Below, one piece after another: positions 18,129 to 25,994 of a stretch of DNA of 64,000 bases. Each line of letters starts with the position of its first letter. Positions within the stretch are counted from its first letter, which is position 1. Both the position numbers and the translations under genes were made by a program. Source of the DNA: Gp6-AA40 sp032156805 (GTDB taxonomy: Bacteria; Acidobacteriota; Vicinamibacteria; Vicinamibacterales; UBA2999); the NCBI GenBank assembly GCA_032156805.1, contig JALDXQ010000004.1, positions 1-64,000 of the forward strand, read 5' to 3'. The notes beneath the pieces were generated by a model that saw only the letters and a program-made list of their open reading frames with translations, did not search any database and was not told the origin of the DNA.

Positions 18129-18727
18129 GACGGCCGCCCATGTCCCAGGCGTGCAAGCTTGGCGCGCAGCAACCGGCGCGCCTCGGACACGCGCCACTTC
18201 ACCGTGCCGGTCGGGACGCCGAGAATTTCCGAGAGCTCTTCGTAGCTGTAGCGGCCGCTTGCCGACAGCAGCAGCGGATCGCGGAGGCGACCTGGGAGGC
18301 TTCGAATCAACCGCAGCACATCACGATGGATTTCTCCGCTGGCCACGGATTGTTCCGGCGTAGGACGATGCTCGACGATGTCGCTTGAAAACCAGCTCTC
18401 CAGTGACACCAGCCGGCCCAGTCGGCGGGTTGGGCTGTGACGCCAGCGCAACGCCCTTCGCCAGGTAATCGTCAGAAGCCAGGTCTTGAAGCTGGCATCG
18501 TGGCGGAAGTGCGGCAGCTTTCGAAACGCCAGCAAGAGCGCCTCCTGCATTACATCTTCTGCATCGGTGGCACTGCCCAACGCAGCCAGTGCCGCCCGAT
18601 AAACAGCCTGACCGTGACGAAAGACCAGCTCTCCAAAGGCTGTCGAGTCCCCGCGCAGGGTTCGCTCGACGAGCTCGTCATCGGTCACACATGATGTAGA
18701 GACGCGCTGCGGCGATTTGGTTGGCAA
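18125..18727 (-). CDS. ECF-type RNA polymerase sigma factor
   Basis: A 200-residue extracytoplasmic-function sigma-70 factor. Region 2: FGELVFRHGQAVYRAALAAL, then DAEDVMQEALLLAFRKLPHF and FKTWLLTITWRRALRWRH. Region 4: SLPGRLRDPLLLSASGRYSY, ELSEILGVPTGTVKWRVSEA. The linker RPTPEQSVASGE is typical. The longest frame uses TTG at 18727 with no clear ribosome site; GTG at 18688 (giving MTDDELVERTLRG) is the better match to family N-termini. The stop overlaps the next gene as ATGA. It probably directs genes for the linked membrane and exported proteins. No -35/-10 of ECF type could be matched with confidence. Confidence 0.85.
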   Translation of the reverse strand: MPTKSPQRVSTSCVTDDELVERTLRGDSTAFGELVFRHGQAVYRAALAALGSATDAEDVMQEALLLAFRKLPHFRHDASFKTWLLTITWRRALRWRHSPTRRLGRLVSLESWFSSDIVEHRPTPEQSVASGEIHRDVLRLIRSLPGRLRDPLLLSASGRYSYEELSEILGVPTGTVKWRVSEARRLLRAKLARLGHGRPS

Positions 18728-18734
18728 TTTCGAA

Positions 18735-18785
18735 GTTTGTTCTTCGTTGTGAGTTCGTCGTTCTTCGCTCGTCGTTCTTCGTTCC
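18735..18785. repeat. Short-period TCGTTCTTCG repeat tract
   Basis: CGTCGTTCTTCG occurs at 18756-18767 and 18770-18781 (period 14), with a degenerate copy at 18736-18746. It lies just upstream of the sigma-factor gene, in its untranslated leader. Confidence 0.6.
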
Positions 18786-18863
18786 GGGGTTAGATCTTGT
18801 ACCCAACGTCAAGAGCCGACCAGCGGACAGACGGAGAGCCACATTCTTCGTTTAGAGACTGCC

Positions 18864-18897
18864 CCGCCGAGTGGGTTGGAAAAAATTGCGGGGCACG
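18864..18897. repeat. Copy B of the GGTTGGAAAnTTTGCG motif, closed by a stem
   Basis: GGGTTGGAAAAAATTGCG (18873-18890) enclosed by a perfect 7-bp inverted repeat GCCCCGC / GCGGGGC. It lies between the stop of the DUF6282-like gene and the sigma-factor gene and could also end the DUF6282-like transcript. Confidence 0.45.
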
Positions 18898-18912
18898 GCG
18901 ATCGCGTGTTGG

Positions 18913-19917
18913 CTACGAGAGCCCCAGGAGCGCAGCCGGGTTCTTGCGGCCCGCCCGATCGAGTTCAGCGTCGGTCATTCCCAGCTCGCGCAGCCGCATG
19001 ACGAACGCCGCGAACCCGTCGGCCGGAATCCCGATTGGCGCGGCCCCCATGTCGCTCGCCAGAATCGAACTCTCCACGCCGACGGCGCGGATGGCGCTCA
19101 GGATCTGCTCGACCGTCGTCCCGCGCCATGGCCTGAATCGCTCGGCTGGCGAATTGGGACCCAGGTACACGCCAATGTACGCATGCTCGATGAACGCACC
19201 GAGGCCTGCCGCTTCCTTCTGATCGTCGACCGACATGTTGATCGGATCGTAGTCAGCATGCGTGCAGACGATCTTCTGAACCTTGGCGGCCTTCGCTTCC
19301 TTGATGAGCGCTATCGCCTCTCGTGGCGACAGATGGCACGTCTGCAGCACGAGATCGTGCTTTGCGCAGAGCGCGAGGACTTCATGCATCGGGGGAACGA
19401 GCTTTCCGCCGCTGAACACGTCGACCGGCGCCCGCTCGATCTTGAAGCGCTCGAAATGATGCCGGGAGTCGTTACTTGGCATCCACACCACGCGTCCGAT
19501 CTTCTCCGCACCGGCCCCGCGCAGGTTCACCATGGATTCGACAGCCGCGGGATTGATGCCTCCGCTCGACCAGTTGAACACCACGCCACCGAACACCTGA
19601 ATGCCCTTGACCTCGGCGTTCGCCACGGCCGCTCTGGTCACTGTCTCGAAGGCGGTGCCCTTCAGGACGATCGCTCGAAGTCCCTTGTCGCGTGCTGCTC
19701 GCGCCGCTTCCACCGCGGTGACCGTCCGCTCGGCCGTATCCGGCGCGGTGTGGACGTGGAAATCAATCATCCCTGCGGTCAGCTGGCCCTCTGGCGTCCC
19801 GCCTCCTCGCTGCAGCCCAGTGGCAAACACCGGCACACCCGAGACGACACCTGCCGCAAAGGCACTCGAAGTCGAGACAAACGTCCGGCGAGAAACACGA
19901 CGGCTCATGGGCAGCAT
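18913..19917 (-). CDS. DUF6282-like metal-dependent hydrolase, Tat-exported
   Basis: About 334 residues. The Tat motif SRRVSRRTFVSTSSAFAAG sits at the N-terminus. Starts at 19917 (MLPMSRR) or 19908 (MSRR) both keep it, and neither has a strong ribosome site. The hydrolase domain opens with DFHVHTAPD, the HxH of TIM-barrel amidohydrolases. Further candidate ligands are Glu/His in DSRHHFERFK, LQTCHLSPREA, VCTHADYDP and the Asp in ILASDMGAAP. The pattern matches DUF6282 proteins, an amidohydrolase-like group with no assigned reaction. Monocistronic, divergent from the gene at 20028. Confidence 0.7.
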   Translation of the reverse strand: MLPMSRRVSRRTFVSTSSAFAAGVVSGVPVFATGLQRGGGTPEGQLTAGMIDFHVHTAPDTAERTVTAVEAARAARDKGLRAIVLKGTAFETVTRAAVANAEVKGIQVFGGVVFNWSSGGINPAAVESMVNLRGAGAEKIGRVVWMPSNDSRHHFERFKIERAPVDVFSGGKLVPPMHEVLALCAKHDLVLQTCHLSPREAIALIKEAKAAKVQKIVCTHADYDPINMSVDDQKEAAGLGAFIEHAYIGVYLGPNSPAERFRPWRGTTVEQILSAIRAVGVESSILASDMGAAPIGIPADGFAAFVMRLRELGMTDAELDRAGRKNPAALLGLS

Positions 19918-19972
19918 TATGGTCGAAGCGTGGGTCGGGCGGACTGCCGTACTCTTGATGTTTGGAGGCCGC

Positions 19973-20008
19973 AGGGACACATCGGGTTGGGAAAGTTTGC
20001 GGTCCCTT
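19973..20008. repeat. Copy C of the GGTTGGAAAnTTTGCG motif, closed by a stem
   Basis: GGGTTGGGAAAGTTTGCGG at 19984-20002 enclosed by GGGAC / GTCCC arms. It lies in the divergent region between the DUF6282-like gene and the GTG start at 20028. Confidence 0.45.
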
Positions 20009-20027
20009 CAGTTAGGATCGCCATCCT

Positions 20028-21038
20028 GTGACCCCAGGCTCGACCTGCCCGATCTGCGTGCGAGACGATGCATCCCTGGTCATCGGCCAGCCAGACCCGG
20101 CGAACGGTGGTCTCTCGATCTGCGACGTCCGCTGCCCACGCTGTGGCAGCTACCGCATCGCCGAGCACGATCGCGCCGCACTGGTGAAACACATCCCCCG
20201 CACACTCGACCCGGATCATGCCGATCAGCCCCGTCACGCCGATCCGGATGTTCCCGCTGCCGCGTTTCCACTCGATCGGCTGCACCTGGTATCGGGCTAC
20301 CTCCGCGAGCTGACCGTGCGCGGGCGAAGTGACACGACGGTCTCGGCCGAGAGCGCAAAGACGATGGCCGACACCGCCCCTGCCACGGTGCCCGAGCGTT
20401 CGGAGAAACTGCTGCTGACGCTCGCGGCCATGAGCGCGTTCGCTGGCCAGCGCCACGATATACACGGGCCACGCGATCGTTCCCTGGCGTACTGCACGAG
20501 TGGCGGCGAGCTGATGTTCCTGCTGCACCACCTGCTGCAGGACGGGCTGCTCGATGGGCCTCCGGTACGATCGGATCCACCCATCTTCGAATGGGTGGCG
20601 GTCAGCCTGAAAGGGTGGACGCAGGTTGAGCAGCTGCGTGCCGGGTCCACGTCGTTCGCGCAGGCGTTCGTGGCAATGACCTTCGACCGTCAGCTCGAGT
20701 GGATCTATGTCGAGTCGATTGCGCCCGCCATCGCGCAGGCCGGGTACCAGCCGCTCATCCTCAACCGGCAGGAACACGCGGATCGCGTTGACGAGCGGAT
20801 CGTCCTCGAACTGAATCGCAGCCGGTTCGTCGTCGCCGAGTTCACACAACACCGGCCCAGCGTCTACTTCGAGGCCGGGTACGCGGTCGGCCGGGGCCTG
20901 CCGGTCATCTGGACCTGCCGCGCCGATGATTACGAGCACGCCCACTTCGACACGCGACAGTACAACCACATTGTGTGGCGGACGGCCGAGGAGCTACGGG
21001 ATCGCCTCTATACGCGCATCAAGGTCGTCGTTGGCTGA
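20028..21038 (+). CDS. Zinc-ribbon protein with C-terminal nucleoside 2-deoxyribosyltransferase-like domain
   Basis: A 336-residue cytoplasmic protein starting at GTG. The N-terminus is a zinc ribbon (Cys7/Cys10 in CPIC and Cys36/Cys39 in RCPRCG). The middle, about 80-205, is helical and ends in a winged-helix-like LLQDGLLDGPP segment. Residues about 212-330 resemble the deoxyribosyltransferase/TIR-like (STALD-type) fold: AFVAMTFDRQLEWIYVESIA, DERIVLELNRSRFVVAEFT, VYFEAGYAVGRGLPVIWTC with candidate catalytic Glu282, and HFDTRQYNHIVW. Related domains cleave N-glycosidic bonds of nucleotides or NAD, some in antiphage systems. No partner gene is adjacent. It could be a nucleotide-processing effector or a salvage enzyme. 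Confidence 0.6.
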   Translation: MTPGSTCPICVRDDASLVIGQPDPANGGLSICDVRCPRCGSYRIAEHDRAALVKHIPRTLDPDHADQPRHADPDVPAAAFPLDRLHLVSGYLRELTVRGRSDTTVSAESAKTMADTAPATVPERSEKLLLTLAAMSAFAGQRHDIHGPRDRSLAYCTSGGELMFLLHHLLQDGLLDGPPVRSDPPIFEWVAVSLKGWTQVEQLRAGSTSFAQAFVAMTFDRQLEWIYVESIAPAIAQAGYQPLILNRQEHADRVDERIVLELNRSRFVVAEFTQHRPSVYFEAGYAVGRGLPVIWTCRADDYEHAHFDTRQYNHIVWRTAEELRDRLYTRIKVVVG

Positions 21039-21052
21039 CGATCGAAGGGCCG

Positions 21053-23770
21053 TTACTTGCGCAACATGATCACCGGATCAATCCGGGACGCGCGTCGCGC
21101 AGGCAGGAATGACGCCAACAAGGCGATGGCGAGCAGCGCGAACGGGATGGTGATCAGGACGACTGGATCCAGCGCGCTGATCTCGTACAAATGACTTTGG
21201 ACGATCGTTCGAAGAGCGACCGTTCCGGCAAGCCCGAGGAACACACCGCTGAACGCCAGGATGGCGCTTCGTCTCATCACCAGTCCCAGCACCTCGCTCG
21301 CCGAGGCGCCAAACGCTGCCCGCACGGCGATCTCACGCGTTCGTTGCGTCACCGAATACGCCATCACCCCGTAGATGCCAACCGCGGCGAGAATCAAGGC
21401 AATGGCGCCAAACACGGCGAGCAGCGCCATCGCGAGGCGCTGGCGTGCAATCGAAGCCTGGATGGTGTCGGCATACACGCCGAATTCGACCGGGAGAGTC
21501 GGAGCGAGTGCGGCGACCTCAGCCCGGATGGTAGGTATGAGGCTGGCCGGGTTTTCCAATCCTGTCTTCACAGCAAGCACCCGCAGCCGCGTGGTCATCT
21601 GATCCGAGCTCATATAGACGTTCGGCACGGCGGGATCCGACAGCGACAGGAAGCGGATGTCGGGAACAACGCCCACAATCTCAGCGTCATCGTTCAGCCG
21701 TTCGCCGAAGAAATACCCTCTGCCCCCGATCTGATAATCGCGGATGTTGAACAGGAGACGCTGTCCGAGCGGGCTCTCCCCCGCAAAATACTGACGCACG
21801 AACGCTTCATTGACCAACACTGCCCCTGGCCTGCCGCGCCGGTCGGTCGGCTGGAAGTCACGTCCCGCACGCATCGGGACGCCCATCGTCGAGAAGAAAT
21901 TCGTTGCCAGCGGCCGGATTCGAACCTGGTGTTCGTTCTCGGAACGGCCATAGATCGAGATCGGCTCTGGCGTGGCCTCGACGACGTTTCGCAACAGTGG
22001 AAGGACCTGCGTATTGGTCACGTCGATCACGCCCGGGACGGTGCGGATGCGATCCATCAGTTGGTGATAGAAGTCGATGATGGGCTGGTATCCCGAGCCT
22101 TCGAATCGAACCGTTCCGTCGGGCTCGCTGTTCGCACGGATGTCGATGCGGTTCGGCGTGACAACCAGCCGCATCCACAAGACGCCGTCGGAATCGACGC
22201 CCGGATCGGTTCCGGCCAGCTTGACGTAGCTGTGCAACAACAGTCCGGCCCCACTCACGAGGATCACTGCTAACGCGACTTCAGCGATCACCAGGCTGGT
22301 GAACACGCGATTCTCCGTTCGGCTGAGAGATCCGCCGCGGCCGCCGCCGTCCACGAGTTGACGCAGCTGCAAACGACTCAGCTTCAGAGCGGGAGCAAGT
22401 CCGATGAGCAGCGTGGTGAACAGAACGACTCCAGCGGAAAACACCAGAACGGTTCCGTCGATCGTCACTGCGCCGAGACGCGGCAGGTCGGCGGGACCGA
22501 TCCCGAGCAACACGCGCACGCCCGAATACGCAAGCGCCACGCCCAACGTGCCGCCGACGGCGCACAGCAGCAGGCTCTCGGTCATCAGCTGACGGACAAT
22601 CCGAAGACGGCCGGCGCCCAACGCTTCGCGGAGTCCGATCTCATGCGATCGCACGTTGGCGCGCGAAAACTGCAGGTTCGCGACGTTCACGCACGCGATG
22701 AGCAGCAGGATGAGCGTGGCGCCCGACAGCAGCAACACCGTCGAACTCATGTCACCAACGACTTCGTCTAATAGCGGCCGCAGCACGTAGACGAGGGGCT
22801 TTCCGGTTTCGGTGTTCGGTCCGAGCCGGGTCGACAGCACGGCGAGTTCGCTTGCGAGACCCTCCTGAGTCGCGTGCGGCCGAAGACGGAGGTACCCCAT
22901 GAAATTGATCCGGTCGGCCAGGGTTGGACCTGCGTCGAAGATCTCCCAACTTTCTGCCCCCGCGGGAAAGGAAAACCCAGGGCGCGTCACACCGACCACC
23001 ATGCGCTGGCCGTTGTCGACCGTGATGGACGATCCCACGATGTTGGGGTCGGACGCGAAATGCTTCTGCCACGTCGAATGAGAGATGACGATCGAGCCCG
23101 GTGGGTCGCTTGGCGCGAAGGGGCGTCCCATGGTGATGACGTCGGTGAAGACGTCGAAGAACCGGTCCGTCACGCGGAAGGGCATGAACGGATACGGCAT
23201 CCGGTCCTTCGACAGGATCGAGCCGGGCAGTGCCCAGGCCAGCGCCCCCGCCTCCACGAGGCGATGATCCCCGTAGAGCGGCTCCGCAAATCGCGGCGCC
23301 ATGAGGCCCGTCGGCAATCCGTTCGTGTCCATACTCCGCAGCGCGAAGAGGCGATCAGGCTGACGGTACGGGAGCGGCTCCAGCAGGACGGCATTCACGA
23401 TGCTGAAAATGGCGGCGGTTGCTCCGATGCCGAGCGCGAGCGTGACAACCGCGACAGCCGAATGCAGCGGCTGACTGACGAATTGCCGGACCGCGAACTG
23501 GATGTCGCCCCGGAGATCGCGAAGGTGACGCATCATGCTTTTCTTCTTTTCAAGTCGAACGTCGATCTGGTGGCACTCCGACAGAATCACGTCGTGATTG
23601 CCGAACTGCCGACGGGCCTCGGCGGCAGCAGCGTCCGGCGGCCAGCCGGTGTCGACCAGTTCGCGCGTGCGGGCTTCGATATGGAATTCCAGTTCATCGC
23701 GGAGATCGCCGTCGATATCCCGTCCCCAGAAGGTCAGGTATCGCCGCCACATCGGAGTCTTGCCGGTCAT
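21053..23770 (-). CDS. ADOP-family ABC transporter permease (MacB/FtsX type)
   Basis: A 905-residue duplicated permease. An N-terminal cytoplasmic segment (ELEFHIEARTRELVDTGW, EARRQFGN) is the hallmark of acidobacterial duplicated orphan permeases. Then the first transmembrane helix (AVVTLALGIGATAAIFSIVN), a large periplasmic MacB-like core, a three-helix FtsX block (LILLLIACVNVANLQFSRA), a second periplasmic core (SPLGQRLLFN) and a second FtsX block ending LASFLPARRASRIDP. No ATPase gene is adjacent, as is usual for this group. The ATG overlaps the PadR stop as ATGA, so it is under PadR control. Likely role: export or mechanotransmission for lipids, peptides or drugs (family knowledge, substrate unknown). 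Confidence 0.85.
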   Translation of the reverse strand: MTGKTPMWRRYLTFWGRDIDGDLRDELEFHIEARTRELVDTGWPPDAAAAEARRQFGNHDVILSECHQIDVRLEKKKSMMRHLRDLRGDIQFAVRQFVSQPLHSAVAVVTLALGIGATAAIFSIVNAVLLEPLPYRQPDRLFALRSMDTNGLPTGLMAPRFAEPLYGDHRLVEAGALAWALPGSILSKDRMPYPFMPFRVTDRFFDVFTDVITMGRPFAPSDPPGSIVISHSTWQKHFASDPNIVGSSITVDNGQRMVVGVTRPGFSFPAGAESWEIFDAGPTLADRINFMGYLRLRPHATQEGLASELAVLSTRLGPNTETGKPLVYVLRPLLDEVVGDMSSTVLLLSGATLILLLIACVNVANLQFSRANVRSHEIGLREALGAGRLRIVRQLMTESLLLCAVGGTLGVALAYSGVRVLLGIGPADLPRLGAVTIDGTVLVFSAGVVLFTTLLIGLAPALKLSRLQLRQLVDGGGRGGSLSRTENRVFTSLVIAEVALAVILVSGAGLLLHSYVKLAGTDPGVDSDGVLWMRLVVTPNRIDIRANSEPDGTVRFEGSGYQPIIDFYHQLMDRIRTVPGVIDVTNTQVLPLLRNVVEATPEPISIYGRSENEHQVRIRPLATNFFSTMGVPMRAGRDFQPTDRRGRPGAVLVNEAFVRQYFAGESPLGQRLLFNIRDYQIGGRGYFFGERLNDDAEIVGVVPDIRFLSLSDPAVPNVYMSSDQMTTRLRVLAVKTGLENPASLIPTIRAEVAALAPTLPVEFGVYADTIQASIARQRLAMALLAVFGAIALILAAVGIYGVMAYSVTQRTREIAVRAAFGASASEVLGLVMRRSAILAFSGVFLGLAGTVALRTIVQSHLYEISALDPVVLITIPFALLAIALLASFLPARRASRIDPVIMLRK

Positions 23771-24129
23771 GGCTCGCGATTGAGGACCGCAGGCTTTTCT
23801 GTGGCACTGACGACCTTGCCGACGGCGTTTGCAAACCGTTCCCAGGTCGTGAGCTCGCGCTGAAGCTGTTTCCGTCCGAGCTTGGTCAGCGAGTAATACT
23901 TTGCGCGGCGGTTGTTTTCAGACGCTCCCCACTCCGAGTCGATCCAACCTTTGCGTTCCAGCCGATGAAGGGCCGGGTAGAGGACGCCCTCCTGCAACTC
24001 GAGCGCTTCGTCGGTGACGCTCCGGATCCAATAGGACACGGCATAGCCGTGCAGGGGGCCCCAACTCAGCGCCTTCAGGATGAGGACGTCGAGCGCGCCC
24101 TTCAGAATGGAGAGTCTGTCATCGGTCAT
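23767..24129 (-). CDS. PadR-family transcriptional regulator
   Basis: A 120-residue winged-helix regulator of the acidobacterial PadR type: LSILKGALDVLILKALSWGP, HGYAVSYWIRSVTDEALELQ, GVLYPALHRLERKGWIDSEW, and AKYYSLTKLGRKQLQREL with a C-terminal dimerisation helix. PadR proteins repress adjacent transport genes and are released by small ligands. The gene is coupled to the ADOP permease through ATGA. A 7-bp palindrome overlaps its own predicted promoter, so autorepression is likely. Confidence 0.9.
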   Translation of the reverse strand: MTDDRLSILKGALDVLILKALSWGPLHGYAVSYWIRSVTDEALELQEGVLYPALHRLERKGWIDSEWGASENNRRAKYYSLTKLGRKQLQRELTTWERFANAVGKVVSATEKPAVLNREP

Positions 24130-24147
24130 CCGCGATCCCTTGTACAG

Positions 24148-24181
24148 CTATGGGTATACTCCATTTCCCATAGCGATGCAA
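24148..24181 (-). promoter_or_regulatory. PadR promoter and palindromic operator
   Basis: On the minus strand TTGCAT (+ strand 24176-24181) and TATACC (24153-24158) are separated by 17 bp, a plausible sigma-70 promoter. The inverted repeat CTATGGG (24148-24154) / CCCATAG (24167-24173) occupies the spacer and overlaps the -10, as expected for a PadR operator. Confidence 0.55.
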
Positions 24182-24340
24182 GGGGAGCAGCACGACAGGC
24201 CTCTTTCGTTCGTCTCGAACATGGCGTAGAAACTAGGCACACGCCGATCGGCGCGTGGTTCGAACGGCCAGGTTCGTGCCGCCGCGAAGCGTTGCTGGCA
24301 ACTGGAACGAACGGGCGCCACCCACGACGGACATTCACAA

Positions 24341-25012
24341 ATGAACATCCAACCCGCCGACTACCTGGTGCATCTGTCGAACCTGCTGCTGCTCGTGTCG
24401 TATTCCGTGCGCGACATGCTGTGGTTGCGGTGGTTCGCGGTCGCCGCCGCGACGACCAACGTTCCGTACTTCCTCGTGCAGGACCAGGTTCTGTGGCCGC
24501 CGGTGCTGTGGGCGGGAGTGTTCACGGCGATCAACCTGTGGCAGATCAGCCGCATCTATCTCGAACGGCGACCGGTGGTTCTCTCTGCCGAAGAGCAGAC
24601 CCTCTACGACCTCGGCTTTCGCGGGCTGCGGCCGCGCGAGTTCCTGTCGCTCGTGCTCGTTGGCGAGTGGCGGGACGGATCAACCGGCGAGACGGTGCTC
24701 GCGGAAGGCAAACGCGTGGATGCGATTTGCATCGCGATCGCTGGCAGCGTCGACGTTCGACGCCAAGGGCAGCGGATCGGGGCGCTCGGCCCGGGCAACG
24801 TCATCGGGACCGCGCTGGCGCTCTCGGGTGACCCGTCGCCGATCGAGGCGAGCTTCACCGAATCCGCTCGCTATATCCGCTGGCCGGTCGACAGCCTCCG
24901 TGCGTTCGTGGATCGGCGCCCCGAGCTACGCCATGTGCTGCAACGCTTCCTGAACCGCGACCTCGCGACAAAAGTCGAAGCCCTCGCGCTCCGGCCCGGA
25001 GCGGAGCGATGA
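24341..25012 (+). CDS. Popeye-domain membrane protein with cyclic-nucleotide-binding-like domain
   Basis: A 223-residue protein with three N-terminal transmembrane helices (LVHLSNLLLLVSYSV, LRWFAVAAATTNVPYFLV, LWAGVFTAINLWQISRIYL) followed by a cytoplasmic domain from about residue 85 that looks like a cNMP-binding jelly roll (TVLAEGKRVDAICIAIAG, RIGALGPGNVIGTALAL, FTESARYIRWPVDSLRAFV). This is the layout of Popeye-domain (POPDC) proteins, best known as animal cAMP-binding membrane proteins and also present in bacteria. The phosphate-binding cassette is not of classical Crp type, so cAMP binding is uncertain. The leader carries only a weak GGACAT ribosome site. Divergent from padR. Confidence 0.65.
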   Translation: MNIQPADYLVHLSNLLLLVSYSVRDMLWLRWFAVAAATTNVPYFLVQDQVLWPPVLWAGVFTAINLWQISRIYLERRPVVLSAEEQTLYDLGFRGLRPREFLSLVLVGEWRDGSTGETVLAEGKRVDAICIAIAGSVDVRRQGQRIGALGPGNVIGTALALSGDPSPIEASFTESARYIRWPVDSLRAFVDRRPELRHVLQRFLNRDLATKVEALALRPGAER

Positions 25013-25019
25013 CGCGGGC

Positions 25020-25994
25020 CTAGCGGCGCTTGAGATGCGCCTTGCTGAGTTTTGCAACCACCGTGAAATGCGGATCGACCACGTTGGCGATCTCGTACTC
25101 CACCGCTTGCCCCATCAGCATGGACGCGGTTCTCTCGTCGAATCCGTAGTCAGTCATCAGCCAGCGCAGGAGCTCGGTCGTGGCGTGCTGGAATGCCTGC
25201 AGGAGCGGACGTTCGCTGCCCAGCACCGAGATGTAGTCGTCGCTCTCCAGTCGCGGCCAGCCGATCGTCTTCCCTTTGACCAGATCGACGGTGAATTCCA
25301 CGTCCATTGACGTTTCGAGTCCGGTCCCGACGACTTCTGCATGCCCTTGTCGCGCATGCCCGTCGCCAATGAACAGCAGCGCACCGGGCTCGTAGACTGG
25401 CAGCATCACCTTCACTCCGGCAACCATTCCCGCGTAATCCATGTTCCCGCCGAAGCTGCCGGGAGTCGCCGTCGAGACCGCCTCTTTGTTTCGGGGGGCG
25501 GTGCCAACGCAACCGAGCATGGGGACAAGTGGAACCTCCAAGCCACTGGGTCGAAGATCGTTGGACGTCGTGCGGGCCACACCCCTGGCTTTGTCGATGA
25601 CCCACGTTTCCTGCCTCGCCTGCCGCTCCGCGGTCGACCGGAGAAACGCCGGGTCCACGGTGTAAGGCGCCAGCAACGTGGCCGACCGGGCGGTGCCGCG
25701 GTTCGGCTCGATGCGGTTCAATGTGACGACGACCATATCGCCCGGCTCGGCGCCCTCGACATAGAACGGGCCCGTCTGGGGGTTCGGTCCCGATGCGACC
25801 CGCCGATCGCTGGCGTCCATGCCGCCGGCGTCGACGGTCACCGTGATCACGCGATCACCGGGCTTGATCCGCAGCGCCGGCGGATGAGCAAAAGAGAACG
25901 TGTTGTAGAAGACCGTCGGCGCGAAACGGTGTGTTTCGGCATCGGCGCAAGTCGTCGAGAGCAACAGCAACCCAACGATGATCGTTGTCCTCAT
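25020..25994 (-). CDS. Exported acetamidase/formamidase-family protein
   Basis: About 324 residues. The ATG at 25994 overlaps the previous stop as TGATG and yields a signal peptide (TTIIVGLLLLSTTCADAE). Acetamidase/formamidase features: GDRVITVTVDAGGMDASDRR, GPFYVEGAEPGDMVVV, VPLVPMLGCVGTAPRNK, SFGGNMDYAGMVAGVKVMLP, ALLFIGDGHARQGHAEVVGTG and a C-terminal MLMGQAVEYEIANVVDPHF. The family hydrolyses short-chain amides, releasing ammonia; residues in DYA, GDGHA and GD are expected near the metal. Most family members are cytoplasmic, so export here is notable. Coupled to the M28 peptidase gene. Confidence 0.85.
   Translation of the reverse strand: MRTTIIVGLLLLSTTCADAETHRFAPTVFYNTFSFAHPPALRIKPGDRVITVTVDAGGMDASDRRVASGPNPQTGPFYVEGAEPGDMVVVTLNRIEPNRGTARSATLLAPYTVDPAFLRSTAERQARQETWVIDKARGVARTTSNDLRPSGLEVPLVPMLGCVGTAPRNKEAVSTATPGSFGGNMDYAGMVAGVKVMLPVYEPGALLFIGDGHARQGHAEVVGTGLETSMDVEFTVDLVKGKTIGWPRLESDDYISVLGSERPLLQAFQHATTELLRWLMTDYGFDERTASMLMGQAVEYEIANVVDPHFTVVAKLSKAHLKRR

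Noticed and set aside
19917..25012. Possible defence island around the zinc-ribbon/deoxyribosyltransferase-like gene
   Set aside because: Neighbours are a hydrolase, an ABC permease with PadR and a Popeye protein. No nuclease, methylase, cyclase or phage gene is present.
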